From Parasediminibacterium sp051861445 (GTDB lineage Bacteria > Bacteroidota > Bacteroidia > Chitinophagales > Chitinophagaceae): a stretch of DNA of 64,000 nt. The DNA lies in assembly GCA_051861445.1 (NCBI GenBank), contig JBHYCS010000016.1:1-64000 (forward strand), written 5' to 3'. The position numbers and the translations under genes were made by a program. The notes under the pieces were generated by a model that had not been told where the DNA came from, searched no databases, and saw only the letters and a list, made by a program, of their open reading frames with translations. Shown here one piece after another: positions 18,732 to 28,531 of this stretch (within the stretch, counting starts at the first letter, position 1; each line of letters starts with the position of its first letter).

Positions 18732-20495
18732 TTACCATTTCAAAGGCAAATACCAATTGGCTCTATCCATTAGTTTAGCTCTAATGCTTGCTGCTTGTGG
18801 GTTGCCATCTTTTTGCATTTTTGCAAAAATGGCGTCTGCTAAAAATGCAGGGTCATTTCTACGTAAAGCCACTCTTAACAAATCTGGCCAACGATAACCT
18901 TCATAAGCTAATTCTAAAGCCCCTTCGTTAATAATTGAATTTTCCATAGCCAACATATTGGTGCTATCGCTTGCAGGATTTGCTCTTAATCTTGCACGTC
19001 CTCTAATACCGTTTTGTCTGTGCCAAGGGCCTCTGAATCTTGGAAACTCACCGTTTCTTGCATCAAAATTATATGGAGCTGGTTCAAATAGTGTGTTTTG
19101 TAAATTGGTAACATCTCTTCCTGCTGCATTAGATGTATCATATGCATTTTGAATACCAAGATTTACCATAGCATATGCCACTCTTGTTTCGTTGTCTCTA
19201 TTTGCCGCTTCTGCAAATTTTAAATGTACATTGGTTGCTCTGTTTAAAAACCATTGACCATTTTTTAGTAATGGATTAATTGGTATCAAGGTATTTCCAT
19301 CTACATATTGATACAAATATTTCATGATTACTGGCTGTCCATTTCTGTTTTTCCAAGTAAATCCACCTCTAGCATCAAAAGGGAAACTGTTTGTTTGAGT
19401 TTGACTATTCCATTTGTCAATTGCATTTTGAGATGGTTTAACCAAATAGCTTCCTCCATTGTTAGAAAATAAATTGATAAATGGATTTTCAGGAGCAAAA
19501 TTGGCATTAAATGGCAACACCCATAACCACTCCCAATTAAATATAGCATCTTGACCTCTCGAAAACATTGAACGCCAACCTTGAGAATTGTTTTCGATAA
19601 GTGTATTGATGTCGCTTTCTCTTCCTCTAATGTATCCAACTGCTAAATCGTTGTTGGTTACTACTTCTGCAAAACGGACTTTATGATTGTTGAATGCAGC
19701 TTCTGAACCAGGCGTTAAGAAATACCCTTCTGCTTCCATTACAGATCTGTAATAGGTTGCTGCTTTTCTATAATTACCTTTCCATAAATGTAAATCGCCT
19801 AAGAATGCATTTTTTTCAATAAAAAATTTGCCTGTAAAAGAACCATCAACAGTTGTAATAACACTAGTTCCAGCAGGGTAGGGAACTTTAACTGGTAAGG
19901 CCTCGGTAAAATTGATTAGACTATCTAATAACACATTAAATTCTAGCAATGGGTATTTTGATTGATCTTTTGCTGCTTCTAATGTTTCTAATGGATCTGT
20001 AACATAAGGTACTTTACCATAATGAATGCCCAACTGCAAATACAGCCAAGATCTAATGGCGCCAATATCTGAATATCGTTGTTGATATTCGATAGAGGTA
20101 AATTTGTTTTCCTTCAACATAATATTGAAGTTTTTCAACACATCGTTACAGTTATTAATTAAGCTGTAAATTGGTTTTGGATCAGCATAAGGATTGGCAC
20201 TGCTAACATTGTGTTGGTTAATTTCTCTCAAAAAATTATCAGCATTGTCTGTAACCTGCATTAAATCGGCTCTTAATTCGTTTAATACTACATATTGTTT
20301 TGCTAAGCCCATTAGCTTACCATAAATACCAATTACGGCAGCATCTGCATCAAACACATTTCTGTACATGTTTGTAGATGATAAAACCACTTCTGGTTCT
20401 TTATCTAACAGCTTTTTACAAGAAACGGATAAAGTAGCAACAATAATGGTGAAGGTGAAAATTTTTGCTACGTATTTAGAAAAGTATGTTTTCAT
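18732..20495 (-). CDS. SusD/RagB-family glycan-binding lipoprotein
   Basis: Second SusD-like surface lipoprotein. The signal peptide ends in the lipobox SVSC (Cys26), followed by KKLLDKEPEVVLS. The SusD layout is seen in DIGAIRSWLYLQLGIHYGKV near residue 140, GDLHLWKGNYRKAATYYRSV around 245, and the C-terminal ALELAYEGYRWPDLLRVALR. It follows its SusC partner by 65 bases and is the last gene before the terminator. Compared with the SusD at 11525 it is shorter and only distantly similar, so the two are expected to bind different ligands or different parts of the same polymer. Confidence 0.92.
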   Translation of the reverse strand: MKTYFSKYVAKIFTFTIIVATLSVSCKKLLDKEPEVVLSSTNMYRNVFDADAAVIGIYGKLMGLAKQYVVLNELRADLMQVTDNADNFLREINQHNVSSANPYADPKPIYSLINNCNDVLKNFNIMLKENKFTSIEYQQRYSDIGAIRSWLYLQLGIHYGKVPYVTDPLETLEAAKDQSKYPLLEFNVLLDSLINFTEALPVKVPYPAGTSVITTVDGSFTGKFFIEKNAFLGDLHLWKGNYRKAATYYRSVMEAEGYFLTPGSEAAFNNHKVRFAEVVTNNDLAVGYIRGRESDINTLIENNSQGWRSMFSRGQDAIFNWEWLWVLPFNANFAPENPFINLFSNNGGSYLVKPSQNAIDKWNSQTQTNSFPFDARGGFTWKNRNGQPVIMKYLYQYVDGNTLIPINPLLKNGQWFLNRATNVHLKFAEAANRDNETRVAYAMVNLGIQNAYDTSNAAGRDVTNLQNTLFEPAPYNFDARNGEFPRFRGPWHRQNGIRGRARLRANPASDSTNMLAMENSIINEGALELAYEGYRWPDLLRVALRRNDPAFLADAIFAKMQKDGNPQAASIRAKLMDRANWYLPLKW

Positions 20496-20560
20496 TTTAC
20501 TAGTTGTTTTAGTTCGAAACTGAAGAACGATTGTTGTGAAATTTGTTGGTTAAATAATCA

Positions 20561-23500
20561 TTACAAACCAATACGTACTCCTAGCGTTACAGATTTTGAA
20601 ATTGGTTCTAAGCTAGCATCTACACCTCTTGCAAAAACAGATTCAGCAGCATAAAACTCAGGATCGTAACCTAAATATTTTGTAAACGTGAGTAAGTTAT
20701 TTCCTGTAACATACAAGTTAACGTAACGTAAAGCCTTGGTTGATTTAATAGGCAATTGATAATTTAAGCTAAGCATTTTCATTCTAAAGAAAGAGCCATC
20801 TTCTATCCATCTATCAGAGAATTGTGCGTTACCCATTGGATCGCCCCAAGTAGACTTTGGCATATTGGTAACCTGACCATTCACTCTCCATCTGTTAATT
20901 ACAGAACTTAATTGATTACCCACATTAGATTGAGATTCTAAAACAGCACGTAATCCGTTGTATACATCATTACCTACAGTATAGTTAAAAACTGCTTCTA
21001 ACGTAATTCTTTTATAAGTAAAACTAGTTGTAATGCCTCCAAAGTAATCAGGCGTTGCTTTACCAATGTTTTGTCTATCTCTATCATCAATGATTTTATC
21101 TCCATTCAAATCAATAAATTTCATATCTCCACCTTTGTAGCTTGCATAAGTTCCATCTGTTTGTAAACGTGTTAAACCATCAGCAGCAGCTTCAGCATCT
21201 GTGCTGTAAACACCATTTGTTTTTAATCCAAAAAATCTATTGGCAATACCACCAATATTTGTGATAAATGAAGCACCTCCATAGTTGGTAATTACTGGCA
21301 CATTGTCTGGTAAATTTGTAATAGTATTTTTTGAAGTAGCTATATTAAAACCTACATCCCATTTGGTATTTTTATTGTTGATGATTCTTGTATTTACTTG
21401 AAGTTCGATACCAGAATTTTTTAAAGAGCCACCATTTGTAATAGCGAAATCGTATCCTGAAGCAACAGGCAATGGTGCATACACCAACATATTTTTGGTT
21501 CTATTGCTAAATACATCTACACTTACACTTACTCTTTCATTAAAGAAAGCAGCATCTAAACCAATATTGAATTTATTGTTCGATTCCCATTGCAAAGCAT
21601 TGTTGCCAATATTTGCTCTTACTAAACCTTGTAAACCCAATAGATTTTGAGAAACATAGCTTTGTAATTGTGTATAATTGCCAATATCGTCGTTACCAGT
21701 TTTGCTATAAGTTGCTCTTAATTTCAAAACATCTAGCCATACAAATTTTGACATGAATTTTTCAGAAGAAATTAACCATGCAGCACTTACAGAAGGTAAT
21801 ACAGCAAAACTATTTCCGCCTAGTTTTAATGCATTTGCTACATTGCTTCCAAATCTTGAAGATCCATCCACTGTTAAACTTGCATTGAAGAAATATTTTT
21901 TGTCGATTGAATATTCAGCATTCAAATAAGTATTTATCCAACCATATTTACCAATATCACCACTTACTCTTCTTAATGTATTTGAACCAGTTCCTACGGT
22001 AATAAAATCGTCGGTAGTTGAGTTAAAGCCTTGTGCAATATCTTGTTCGTTTTTGCTATTTAAATATCTTAATCCAGCTCTTACATTCAAAACTTTATTG
22101 GTATTGAATGTTTGCAAGTAATCGATGTATGTATCATTGTAAATGGTAAAAATTCTCTTTGCCAAACCACCCAAACGGCTATCGTAAATTGCATTTGCAG
22201 TTGTATCGTTTGTAACCCCTTTTCTCGGAACGAAATATTGTTCTCTTACTTGGTCTACTGTTACTCCAATTAATGATCCTACATTAATATTTTTAAAGAG
22301 TTTGTATTTGAATGCAAGTGAGCCAAAAAAGCGATACGTTTTACTAGAACCTATCATATTATTGATGAGTGCAGTTGGGTTTCCGATGCCTAATGTATCT
22401 ACATCTGCCAAATTTGGTGATACAGCACCTACATTGTCAATATCATTTCTACTAACAAATGGAGCCTTGGCATAAGCCACTAACAACGGATTTGTTTTGA
22501 ACGCAAAGCCTTGATCTTTTAAATTTTGTTCAAAGTAATTAAAGGTTAAATTGGTAGTAGCTGTTAATCTATTACTTAAGTTTAAATCGGCATTTAAGCG
22601 AATGTTGTACTTGGTTAAATCGGTTTCTTTGGTGATACCACCATTTCTAGCATAACCCATTGATAAAACATATTTTGCAATATTATCTCCACCAGAAACT
22701 TTTACATAATAGTTATTGGTAATAGCATTTCCTAACACCTCATTTTGCCAATTGGTTGCATTGTGGTAACGGTAGTATTCAGGATTATTGGCTGTATCAT
22801 CGTTCATGTATGGTTGTTGCATAATTTTTTCGTTGCTCCAACCTCTTGTTGCTAATAAATCAGTTAAATAGGTTCTATAATTTCCCCCATTCATCAATGG
22901 TAATTGTTGTGGAGCAAAGTTTACGCCTGCATAAATTCCTGCATCAATTCTTGTGGCTAATTGGTTTGTATGAGCAGTTGTAATTAGTAAAACTCCATTT
23001 GCTCCTTTGGTTCCATAAGTGGCAGAACCATCTTTAATTACGGTAATATTTTCGATGTCTCTAATATCAATATTTGCTAGAGCATTATTGTATCTATTGG
23101 CAATTAATGATGAGCCATAATCGTTGATATCATATATCATTCCATCAACAACAATTAATGGTTGGTTGTTGGTATACAAAGAATTAACGCCTCTTAAAGA
23201 CAAATATGCACCAGCATTTGGTGTTCCTGAACGCATGGTTGCATTTAAACCAGCCACTTTTCCTTGCACTAGTCCGTCTACCGATTCTGTACTTCTTGTC
23301 CAGTTATCAAGTGTATTTACAGAAGAAACGGCATTGCTAATGTGGTTTTTTGATTTAGCACCAAATGGTAAATTTGCTACATCGTAAATTGAATTGTATG
23401 ATGCTTCGTACAAAATAGCTTTTACTTCTTTTTTTCCTCTTAATGGCAGTTCTTTTGTCTGAAAACCTTCTCCAGAAATAACAAGTGTAGCGTTGTAATT

Positions 23501-23794
23501 GGGCACACGAATGCTAAACTTACCATTATCATCGGTAAGTGCTGCAGAAAAACCATCGATGGTAACATTTACTGCGGCTAATGGTTTTTGTGTAGCTGCA
23601 TCTAATACAACACCTTTTGCCAAAGTACCTTTTTGGTTATTGTTTTTATGAAGGTCTAATTTTTGGCCACCTGTTGCAAGTTTACTGACATCGGCTTGTT
23701 TAGGAGGTGTTGGTTTTACTTGTGCTTTTAATGCACTGTAAGAACAAACAGCAACGCTAAGTAACAAGCAGGTGTTTAAAATATTTCTGGACAT
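20561..23794 (-). CDS. SusC/RagA-family TonB-dependent outer-membrane receptor
   Basis: TonB-dependent porin paired with the SusD at 18732. I start at 23794 (MSRNILNTCLLLSVAVCSYS), because the upstream ATG places twelve charged or polar residues before the signal peptide. The mature N-terminus has an unusual Lys/Gln/Pro-rich linker of about 45 residues (PTPPKQADVSKL, NNNQKGTLAKG) before the carboxypeptidase-regulatory-like domain (VVLDAATQKPLAAVNVTIDG). Plug segments are AYLSLRGVNSLYTNNQPLIV, VDGMIYDIND and GATYGTKGANGVLLITT-like (here SATYGTKGANGVLLITT). The canonical VVVGYGT block is replaced by SVNTLDNWTRSTESVDGLVQ. The barrel ends LGVRIGL. It lies between a fasciclin lipoprotein gene and susD in one operon. 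Confidence 0.92.
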   Translation of the reverse strand: MSRNILNTCLLLSVAVCSYSALKAQVKPTPPKQADVSKLATGGQKLDLHKNNNQKGTLAKGVVLDAATQKPLAAVNVTIDGFSAALTDDNGKFSIRVPNYNATLVISGEGFQTKELPLRGKKEVKAILYEASYNSIYDVANLPFGAKSKNHISNAVSSVNTLDNWTRSTESVDGLVQGKVAGLNATMRSGTPNAGAYLSLRGVNSLYTNNQPLIVVDGMIYDINDYGSSLIANRYNNALANIDIRDIENITVIKDGSATYGTKGANGVLLITTAHTNQLATRIDAGIYAGVNFAPQQLPLMNGGNYRTYLTDLLATRGWSNEKIMQQPYMNDDTANNPEYYRYHNATNWQNEVLGNAITNNYYVKVSGGDNIAKYVLSMGYARNGGITKETDLTKYNIRLNADLNLSNRLTATTNLTFNYFEQNLKDQGFAFKTNPLLVAYAKAPFVSRNDIDNVGAVSPNLADVDTLGIGNPTALINNMIGSSKTYRFFGSLAFKYKLFKNINVGSLIGVTVDQVREQYFVPRKGVTNDTTANAIYDSRLGGLAKRIFTIYNDTYIDYLQTFNTNKVLNVRAGLRYLNSKNEQDIAQGFNSTTDDFITVGTGSNTLRRVSGDIGKYGWINTYLNAEYSIDKKYFFNASLTVDGSSRFGSNVANALKLGGNSFAVLPSVSAAWLISSEKFMSKFVWLDVLKLRATYSKTGNDDIGNYTQLQSYVSQNLLGLQGLVRANIGNNALQWESNNKFNIGLDAAFFNERVSVSVDVFSNRTKNMLVYAPLPVASGYDFAITNGGSLKNSGIELQVNTRIINNKNTKWDVGFNIATSKNTITNLPDNVPVITNYGGASFITNIGGIANRFFGLKTNGVYSTDAEAAADGLTRLQTDGTYASYKGGDMKFIDLNGDKIIDDRDRQNIGKATPDYFGGITTSFTYKRITLEAVFNYTVGNDVYNGLRAVLESQSNVGNQLSSVINRWRVNGQVTNMPKSTWGDPMGNAQFSDRWIEDGSFFRMKMLSLNYQLPIKSTKALRYVNLYVTGNNLLTFTKYLGYDPEFYAAESVFARGVDASLEPISKSVTLGVRIGL

Positions 23795-23838
23795 CGTCTT
23801 ATAAATTCTTAGTGATAAATCAAATTTCAATTTGGTTG

Positions 23839-25278
23839 CTAAAATGCTGGTACAAGTTTTATATAATCTAATGAAATAGAGTTAGCACCACCTGTTGTTG
23901 ATGAAGTGGCTGGTCCTACTACAAAAAGATTCAAGTTTCTGTAATTGTTAATTCTAAATTGTCCTAATGATATTTCATTGTAATTGTTAAATGCAACAGT
24001 AACGTAAGGAAAAGTTGTAGCATTGTTACTGCTATCTATTGATAAACGTTGTTGCCATAAAGGTGTGGATTGTACATCGTTTACAGCTACCCAAAATGCA
24101 TTGTAACGCATAGATGGCATATTGTTTACTCGATAATTTACCCAATAGTTTGCAAAACCATAATTCTGCATAATGATGTCGTTGAAAGTAGCACCTGTGG
24201 TTGGGTTGGTTCTAACTCTGTAGAATATAAAAGTGCTTCTATCTGCTGCAAATCCATTTGGACGCTCACCTTGGATAATAATAGGAGGGAACTTGTTTGC
24301 TAAAGTAAAGTTCATACTATTCATGATATGTACGATGCCATTGCTTGTTCTGATTGATGCAACAATAGCAGATTTATTTATCGGAACTTTTACACCAAAT
24401 TTTGATACCAAAGTATCTGGTAATTGACTTGCTGTGTATAAACCTGGAATAGCCAAGTCTTTTACCAAATGATAGGCTGCCAAATTATTAGTGCTATCTG
24501 TTGTAGTGGTTACAAACCATGGTTTTAGTTTGTCGTGTTCTGTTGTAAAAGCAGCATCATTTAATAAGAATACAGTATATTCTTTTGATTCGTCCGCAAT
24601 ATTTTCGGCTAAATCTAAAAATCTATTTCTAGTAACTTTTCCGTTTGTAGAATCCCAAATAGGAGCACCTGTATTTGGATTTACGCCTATTTGAGTGGCT
24701 TTTGTAGAATCAAAAGCAATGTAATTTAAGTTTAAAAGAGCCGTTTTATTCAAATTTGCTAATGTAGTTTTTTGAATAAACTCCCAACAATTGTCAACAG
24801 GAGCAATAAATTTATCAATCGTATGATATAATCCATTGGCTGCATATTGATTGGCTGTAACAATATTAGCGGAATCGAATTTATTGGCTCCGAAAGCAAC
24901 GTATTTACTGTTTAATAATTGAATACGCTTAGCAGTAGTAACGTTTGGATAAGATAGCAATGCTATATGGTTAGCTACAAACCCTTTTAGTTTAACATCA
25001 TCGTTTACAATACTTGCATCTAAAGAAGTTAAAGCAGCATCTGTAGGAGCCCAAACGGTATACACTTTAGAAGTACTAATTACTTTGTCAAATCCTGTTT
25101 TTACTAAGTAGCTAGTAAAGGTTTTTAAGTTGCTATTTTTAGCAATGGCTTCATATACGTTGTTATTGATGGCCTCATCCGTTATGGCAGTGTGATCGTC
25201 CCATTTTTTGGTACAAGCCCATAATCCTGCAACCACTGTAAGCATCAATAAAACTTTAAATCTTTTTTTATACATCAT
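23839..25278 (-). CDS. Fasciclin (FAS1) lipoprotein with a jelly-roll-like C-terminus
   Basis: Predicted surface lipoprotein (lipobox LWAC, Cys22). Two FAS1-like domains are visible. The first is about 40-165, with YTVWAPTDAALTSLDASIVN and the closing GLYHTIDKFIAP. The second is about 170-320, with YTVFLLNDAAFTTEHDKLKP and GIVHIMNSMNF. The last 130 residues are not FAS1-like; they are beta-rich and end NSISLDYIKLVPAF, which resembles the end of CBM6/CBM35-type jelly rolls. I infer a glycan-binding role like the SusE/SusF surface proteins of other PULs, encoded with susCD. It lies between the second FAS1 lipoprotein and susC in the same operon. FAS1 assignment is good; the binding function is inference. 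Confidence 0.82.
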   Translation of the reverse strand: MMYKKRFKVLLMLTVVAGLWACTKKWDDHTAITDEAINNNVYEAIAKNSNLKTFTSYLVKTGFDKVISTSKVYTVWAPTDAALTSLDASIVNDDVKLKGFVANHIALLSYPNVTTAKRIQLLNSKYVAFGANKFDSANIVTANQYAANGLYHTIDKFIAPVDNCWEFIQKTTLANLNKTALLNLNYIAFDSTKATQIGVNPNTGAPIWDSTNGKVTRNRFLDLAENIADESKEYTVFLLNDAAFTTEHDKLKPWFVTTTTDSTNNLAAYHLVKDLAIPGLYTASQLPDTLVSKFGVKVPINKSAIVASIRTSNGIVHIMNSMNFTLANKFPPIIIQGERPNGFAADRSTFIFYRVRTNPTTGATFNDIIMQNYGFANYWVNYRVNNMPSMRYNAFWVAVNDVQSTPLWQQRLSIDSSNNATTFPYVTVAFNNYNEISLGQFRINNYRNLNLFVVGPATSSTTGGANSISLDYIKLVPAF

Positions 25279-25320
25279 TGGTTTTTTCTTTTATCAACAG
25301 AAATAGCGTTGCAATATTTA

Positions 25321-26994
25321 TTATGGTAAAATAGAACCGTCTCTACCAAACCATGGTCTAATTTGTGTTGGTGCATCTACAGGAATAAATTGAATCATGT
25401 CCATTGTAACTGAGTTTCCAGCCCCTGTTCCATTATCTCTAATAGCTGTAAATCTTATTGTATGTCTATCCGTTACAGGCACATCAATAATTCCAGCCAA
25501 TTGTGCAGCATTGTTAGAAGGCCCCGTAATGGTATATCTTTTAAAGCCTTGAGCTTCTCTTACTTCTTCTGTTCCACCTGGTAGAGCTTGTGTAAAATCT
25601 ACAATTTTTGGTAACGCTACTCCATTAAAACTCACTTGCGTAAAAGCTCCCATATTGGCTCTGCGGTAGCATAACCAAACTTTGTATCTTCCTTTTACTA
25701 ACAAAGGCGTTTTAAATTGAATCCAATTGTTTGTGTTTGCTGGCGTTCTTAGGTTAAAACCAAAACCATCGTCGAAATAATAATGATTGGCTGTGGTTGG
25801 TCCTTCGGTAAAATAAGTTACTGCAGATAAGTTTTGGTTTTGCCAAGTAACTTCAGATAATTGACCAAACGCAAATGATATACTTCTACTAGGCTTTCTA
25901 AAAATGGAAGTTAGTTTTCTTATTTCTGGTTGATCGCCCAAATCCCAGTTTACAGTTATTGGTGTTCTTACTTTTAAGAAAATATCACCATCTAATTCAT
26001 GCAAAGCACCATTAATTGCAGAATTATCGCTTCTTGGTCTATTGATTGCAACACCTGCTTCGAATACACCATTAAATGTTGCTTCATTCAACAAAACGGT
26101 CTGTCCATCTAAACTAGTCGTAATTACAGAAAGAGGAGCTAACGTCATATGAGATGGTGCAGAAACAATATCAGCCACATATTTTGCACCTGGTAAAATG
26201 TGATAAGCCATGTACAAATACAAGCTATCATTTACGTTTTTGGGATTACCAGTATTATTGTATTTTCTTACTAAATCGGCATAATTATTTATTTGTACCG
26301 TACGTAAAATAGAATCTGATTGTGCTAAGAAAGTCAGGAATCTACGAGTAGTATCTGGGTTGTTGGCTATATTTAAACTATCGTATAATCCTGTTGCTTT
26401 TAAGGCTTGTGTAAAAATGGAGAAACGAGGGTTGCTTTCTACCATTTGAGCGATGGTTTGTGTTGCTGGTTGTAAAACACGGTTAATTACATGAATTATG
26501 CCATTGCCAGTTAAAATATTGCCTTGAGTAAGCGTTGCTTGTCTATTAATAACTGTTGCACCATTGCTATTTACACCCGTAATTAAAAACTGACCATACA
26601 TGGTTGGTGTTGGCATTTTTCCATCTGTAAAAGATTTGGTTGTAATGGTATCTTCTAATAAATGGAATCTGCATAAACTTCTTAGAGAGGCTGTATCAAT
26701 TTGGTCTGATGATATTTTTCCAACTTCTTGAAGATAAATTTTTATTGCATCGTTCGTTGGGGCAAAACAGGTGTATGCACCGTATGCATTTAAAAACGGG
26801 CTAATGTTTGTTCTATCTAAAATTTTTACAAACTCAGAAAACTGATCTGGGTATTTTCTAAGATAATCTACAATGTTTACATCGCTTGTTGTTGTGTACT
26901 CAAGTGCTTGTTTTCTACAACTGCTGCTGGTAAAACAAACAACTGCTGCAACACAAAGTGTGGTAAGCAACTGTAAAATGGTATTCTTTTTCAT
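25321..26994 (-). CDS. Fasciclin (FAS1) lipoprotein with a CBM-like jelly-roll C-terminus
   Basis: Predicted surface lipoprotein (lipobox SSSC, Cys26). The first FAS1 domain is about 38-180, with YTCFAPTNDAIKIYLQEVGK and the closing NGIIHVINRVLQP. A second FAS1-like domain is about 185-350 and closes INGALHELDGDIFLKV. Residues about 385-540 form a beta sandwich with NNWIQFKTPLLVKGRYKVWL, VSFNGVALPKIVDF, RHTIRFTAIRDN and VTMDMIQFIPV. That pattern of strands resembles CBM6/CBM35-type carbohydrate-binding modules. The gene lies 20 bases after susD, the place where other Bacteroidota PULs encode SusE/F-like surface glycan-binding proteins, so I infer the same job. It is paralogous in layout to the gene at 23839. 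Confidence 0.82.
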   Translation of the reverse strand: MKKNTILQLLTTLCVAAVVCFTSSSCRKQALEYTTTSDVNIVDYLRKYPDQFSEFVKILDRTNISPFLNAYGAYTCFAPTNDAIKIYLQEVGKISSDQIDTASLRSLCRFHLLEDTITTKSFTDGKMPTPTMYGQFLITGVNSNGATVINRQATLTQGNILTGNGIIHVINRVLQPATQTIAQMVESNPRFSIFTQALKATGLYDSLNIANNPDTTRRFLTFLAQSDSILRTVQINNYADLVRKYNNTGNPKNVNDSLYLYMAYHILPGAKYVADIVSAPSHMTLAPLSVITTSLDGQTVLLNEATFNGVFEAGVAINRPRSDNSAINGALHELDGDIFLKVRTPITVNWDLGDQPEIRKLTSIFRKPSRSISFAFGQLSEVTWQNQNLSAVTYFTEGPTTANHYYFDDGFGFNLRTPANTNNWIQFKTPLLVKGRYKVWLCYRRANMGAFTQVSFNGVALPKIVDFTQALPGGTEEVREAQGFKRYTITGPSNNAAQLAGIIDVPVTDRHTIRFTAIRDNGTGAGNSVTMDMIQFIPVDAPTQIRPWFGRDGSILP

Positions 26995-27014
26995 ATAGCC
27001 AACTTTTAGTATTG

Positions 27015-28511
27015 TTATTTATAAAAAGGATTTTGTTCTAACTTAGGATTTGCCTGTATTTCGTAAAAGAAAATAGGGAAATAATGACTGTTCGTATCCC
27101 TATATTTTCCTATAGCTGATTGCTGAATATTAGCAGGAACAGCTTTAGCAATAATTTGTAGCAATACATCTAAACGTTGGTAATTATTGCGTTTAGCGTT
27201 TCTTAAAATATCATACCATCTTTTTCCTTCATAAGCAAATTCTCTGGCTCTTTCTTCTAAAATATAATCTGCTACTGCATTTATATCTGTAGGGTCAGGT
27301 GTTTTTTCTGTTTGAACAATTGCCCTTGCTCTATTTCTAATTCTGTTCACAATGGCTAAAGCTTCTGCACCTCTTCCTAATTGGTTAATGGCTTCTGCTT
27401 TCATCAATAAAATATCTGCATATCTATACACAATCCAATGTGCAAATGATGCATCTTGTGGTCTGATAGAATTAAAGTCAATAGCAATGTATTTCCAAAT
27501 TGCATTGTCACTAGTTCTAACAGCTGCACCATCGCCCCTAATATCTTTTTTAGTATCATCTAAAAAGTCAATTCCATATACATCTTCCATTACAGAAGGA
27601 GCTGCCAAAAATCTAGCTCTAGATGTGGTAAACATTTGATAGAAGTTATTCAATCTTTGTTGATCGAATTGAAATTCAAAAATGCCTTCGTTTGAATTTC
27701 CTCTGTAGTATAAATTATCAAACCATCCATTATTACCAGCAATTAATCCAAACTGTCCTGAGTTAATGATGAAGTCACAAGCCTCTTCAGCCTCAGTGTA
27801 TTTTTCCATCCATAAATACACATCTGCTAAAATTGACTTAACGGTATATTTTGTAATTCTACCCTTATTCTCATTTACATTACCGTAATTAAAAACAGCA
27901 TTTGAATCTGCAAATTTTAAGTCAGTAACTATTTGTGCCAAAATGGTATCGGCAGATGTTTTATTGATTTGTTGTATATCTGTATCACTAGATGTAGACT
28001 TTAATTTTAGAGGCACATCTCTAAAGCTTCTAACCAAATAAAAATACATCAATGCTCTCAGAGCCCTTGCCTCAGCTAAATAGTTGTTTAGTTGTTGTTG
28101 GGTAAATGTTTTATCATTTGCTAAAACACCTGGTGCAAAATCAATTACTGTATTACAAAAGTTGATGGTTTTATAAATAGAAACCCAGTTAACATTGTTG
28201 TTGGTAGGCAACGTGTTTACATTTAAAATGTCGATATCATCGCTACTTGCACCAACAGCAGGGTCTACCATATCGCCTCTTAATTCACCCCACATAAATA
28301 AAAACTCACTAATGGGTCTATCTCTTCCTACATCACCAGTTAATGAAGCATAACAGCCAATAACTGCTGATTTTACCTGTTCTTTTGTTTGCCAATAATC
28401 TTGACGAACAATGCCGTCTAGTGGTTTTAGATCTAGCCATTTTTTACAAGAAATGCTACCTATTAAAAGTATTCCTGTACAGAAGATGGTAAATATTGTT
28501 TTCTTATTCAT
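27015..28511 (-). CDS. SusD/RagB-family glycan-binding lipoprotein
   Basis: Third SusD-like lipoprotein in this PUL. The lipobox is SISC (Cys22), followed by KKWLDLKPLDGIVRQDYWQT, a typical SusD mature start. TPR-type helices include ARALRALMYFYLVRSFRDVP and ILADVYLWMEKYTEAEEACD. The C-terminal signature is EERAREFAYEGKRWYDILRN, closing LEQNPFYK. At 498 residues it is of standard size. It follows its SusC by 20 bases and precedes the jelly-roll FAS1 lipoprotein by 20 bases, so this trio is clearly one transcriptional unit and probably one surface complex. Confidence 0.93.
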   Translation of the reverse strand: MNKKTIFTIFCTGILLIGSISCKKWLDLKPLDGIVRQDYWQTKEQVKSAVIGCYASLTGDVGRDRPISEFLFMWGELRGDMVDPAVGASSDDIDILNVNTLPTNNNVNWVSIYKTINFCNTVIDFAPGVLANDKTFTQQQLNNYLAEARALRALMYFYLVRSFRDVPLKLKSTSSDTDIQQINKTSADTILAQIVTDLKFADSNAVFNYGNVNENKGRITKYTVKSILADVYLWMEKYTEAEEACDFIINSGQFGLIAGNNGWFDNLYYRGNSNEGIFEFQFDQQRLNNFYQMFTTSRARFLAAPSVMEDVYGIDFLDDTKKDIRGDGAAVRTSDNAIWKYIAIDFNSIRPQDASFAHWIVYRYADILLMKAEAINQLGRGAEALAIVNRIRNRARAIVQTEKTPDPTDINAVADYILEERAREFAYEGKRWYDILRNAKRNNYQRLDVLLQIIAKAVPANIQQSAIGKYRDTNSHYFPIFFYEIQANPKLEQNPFYK

Positions 28512-28531
28512 CCTTATTTTTTTTGTTTAGG

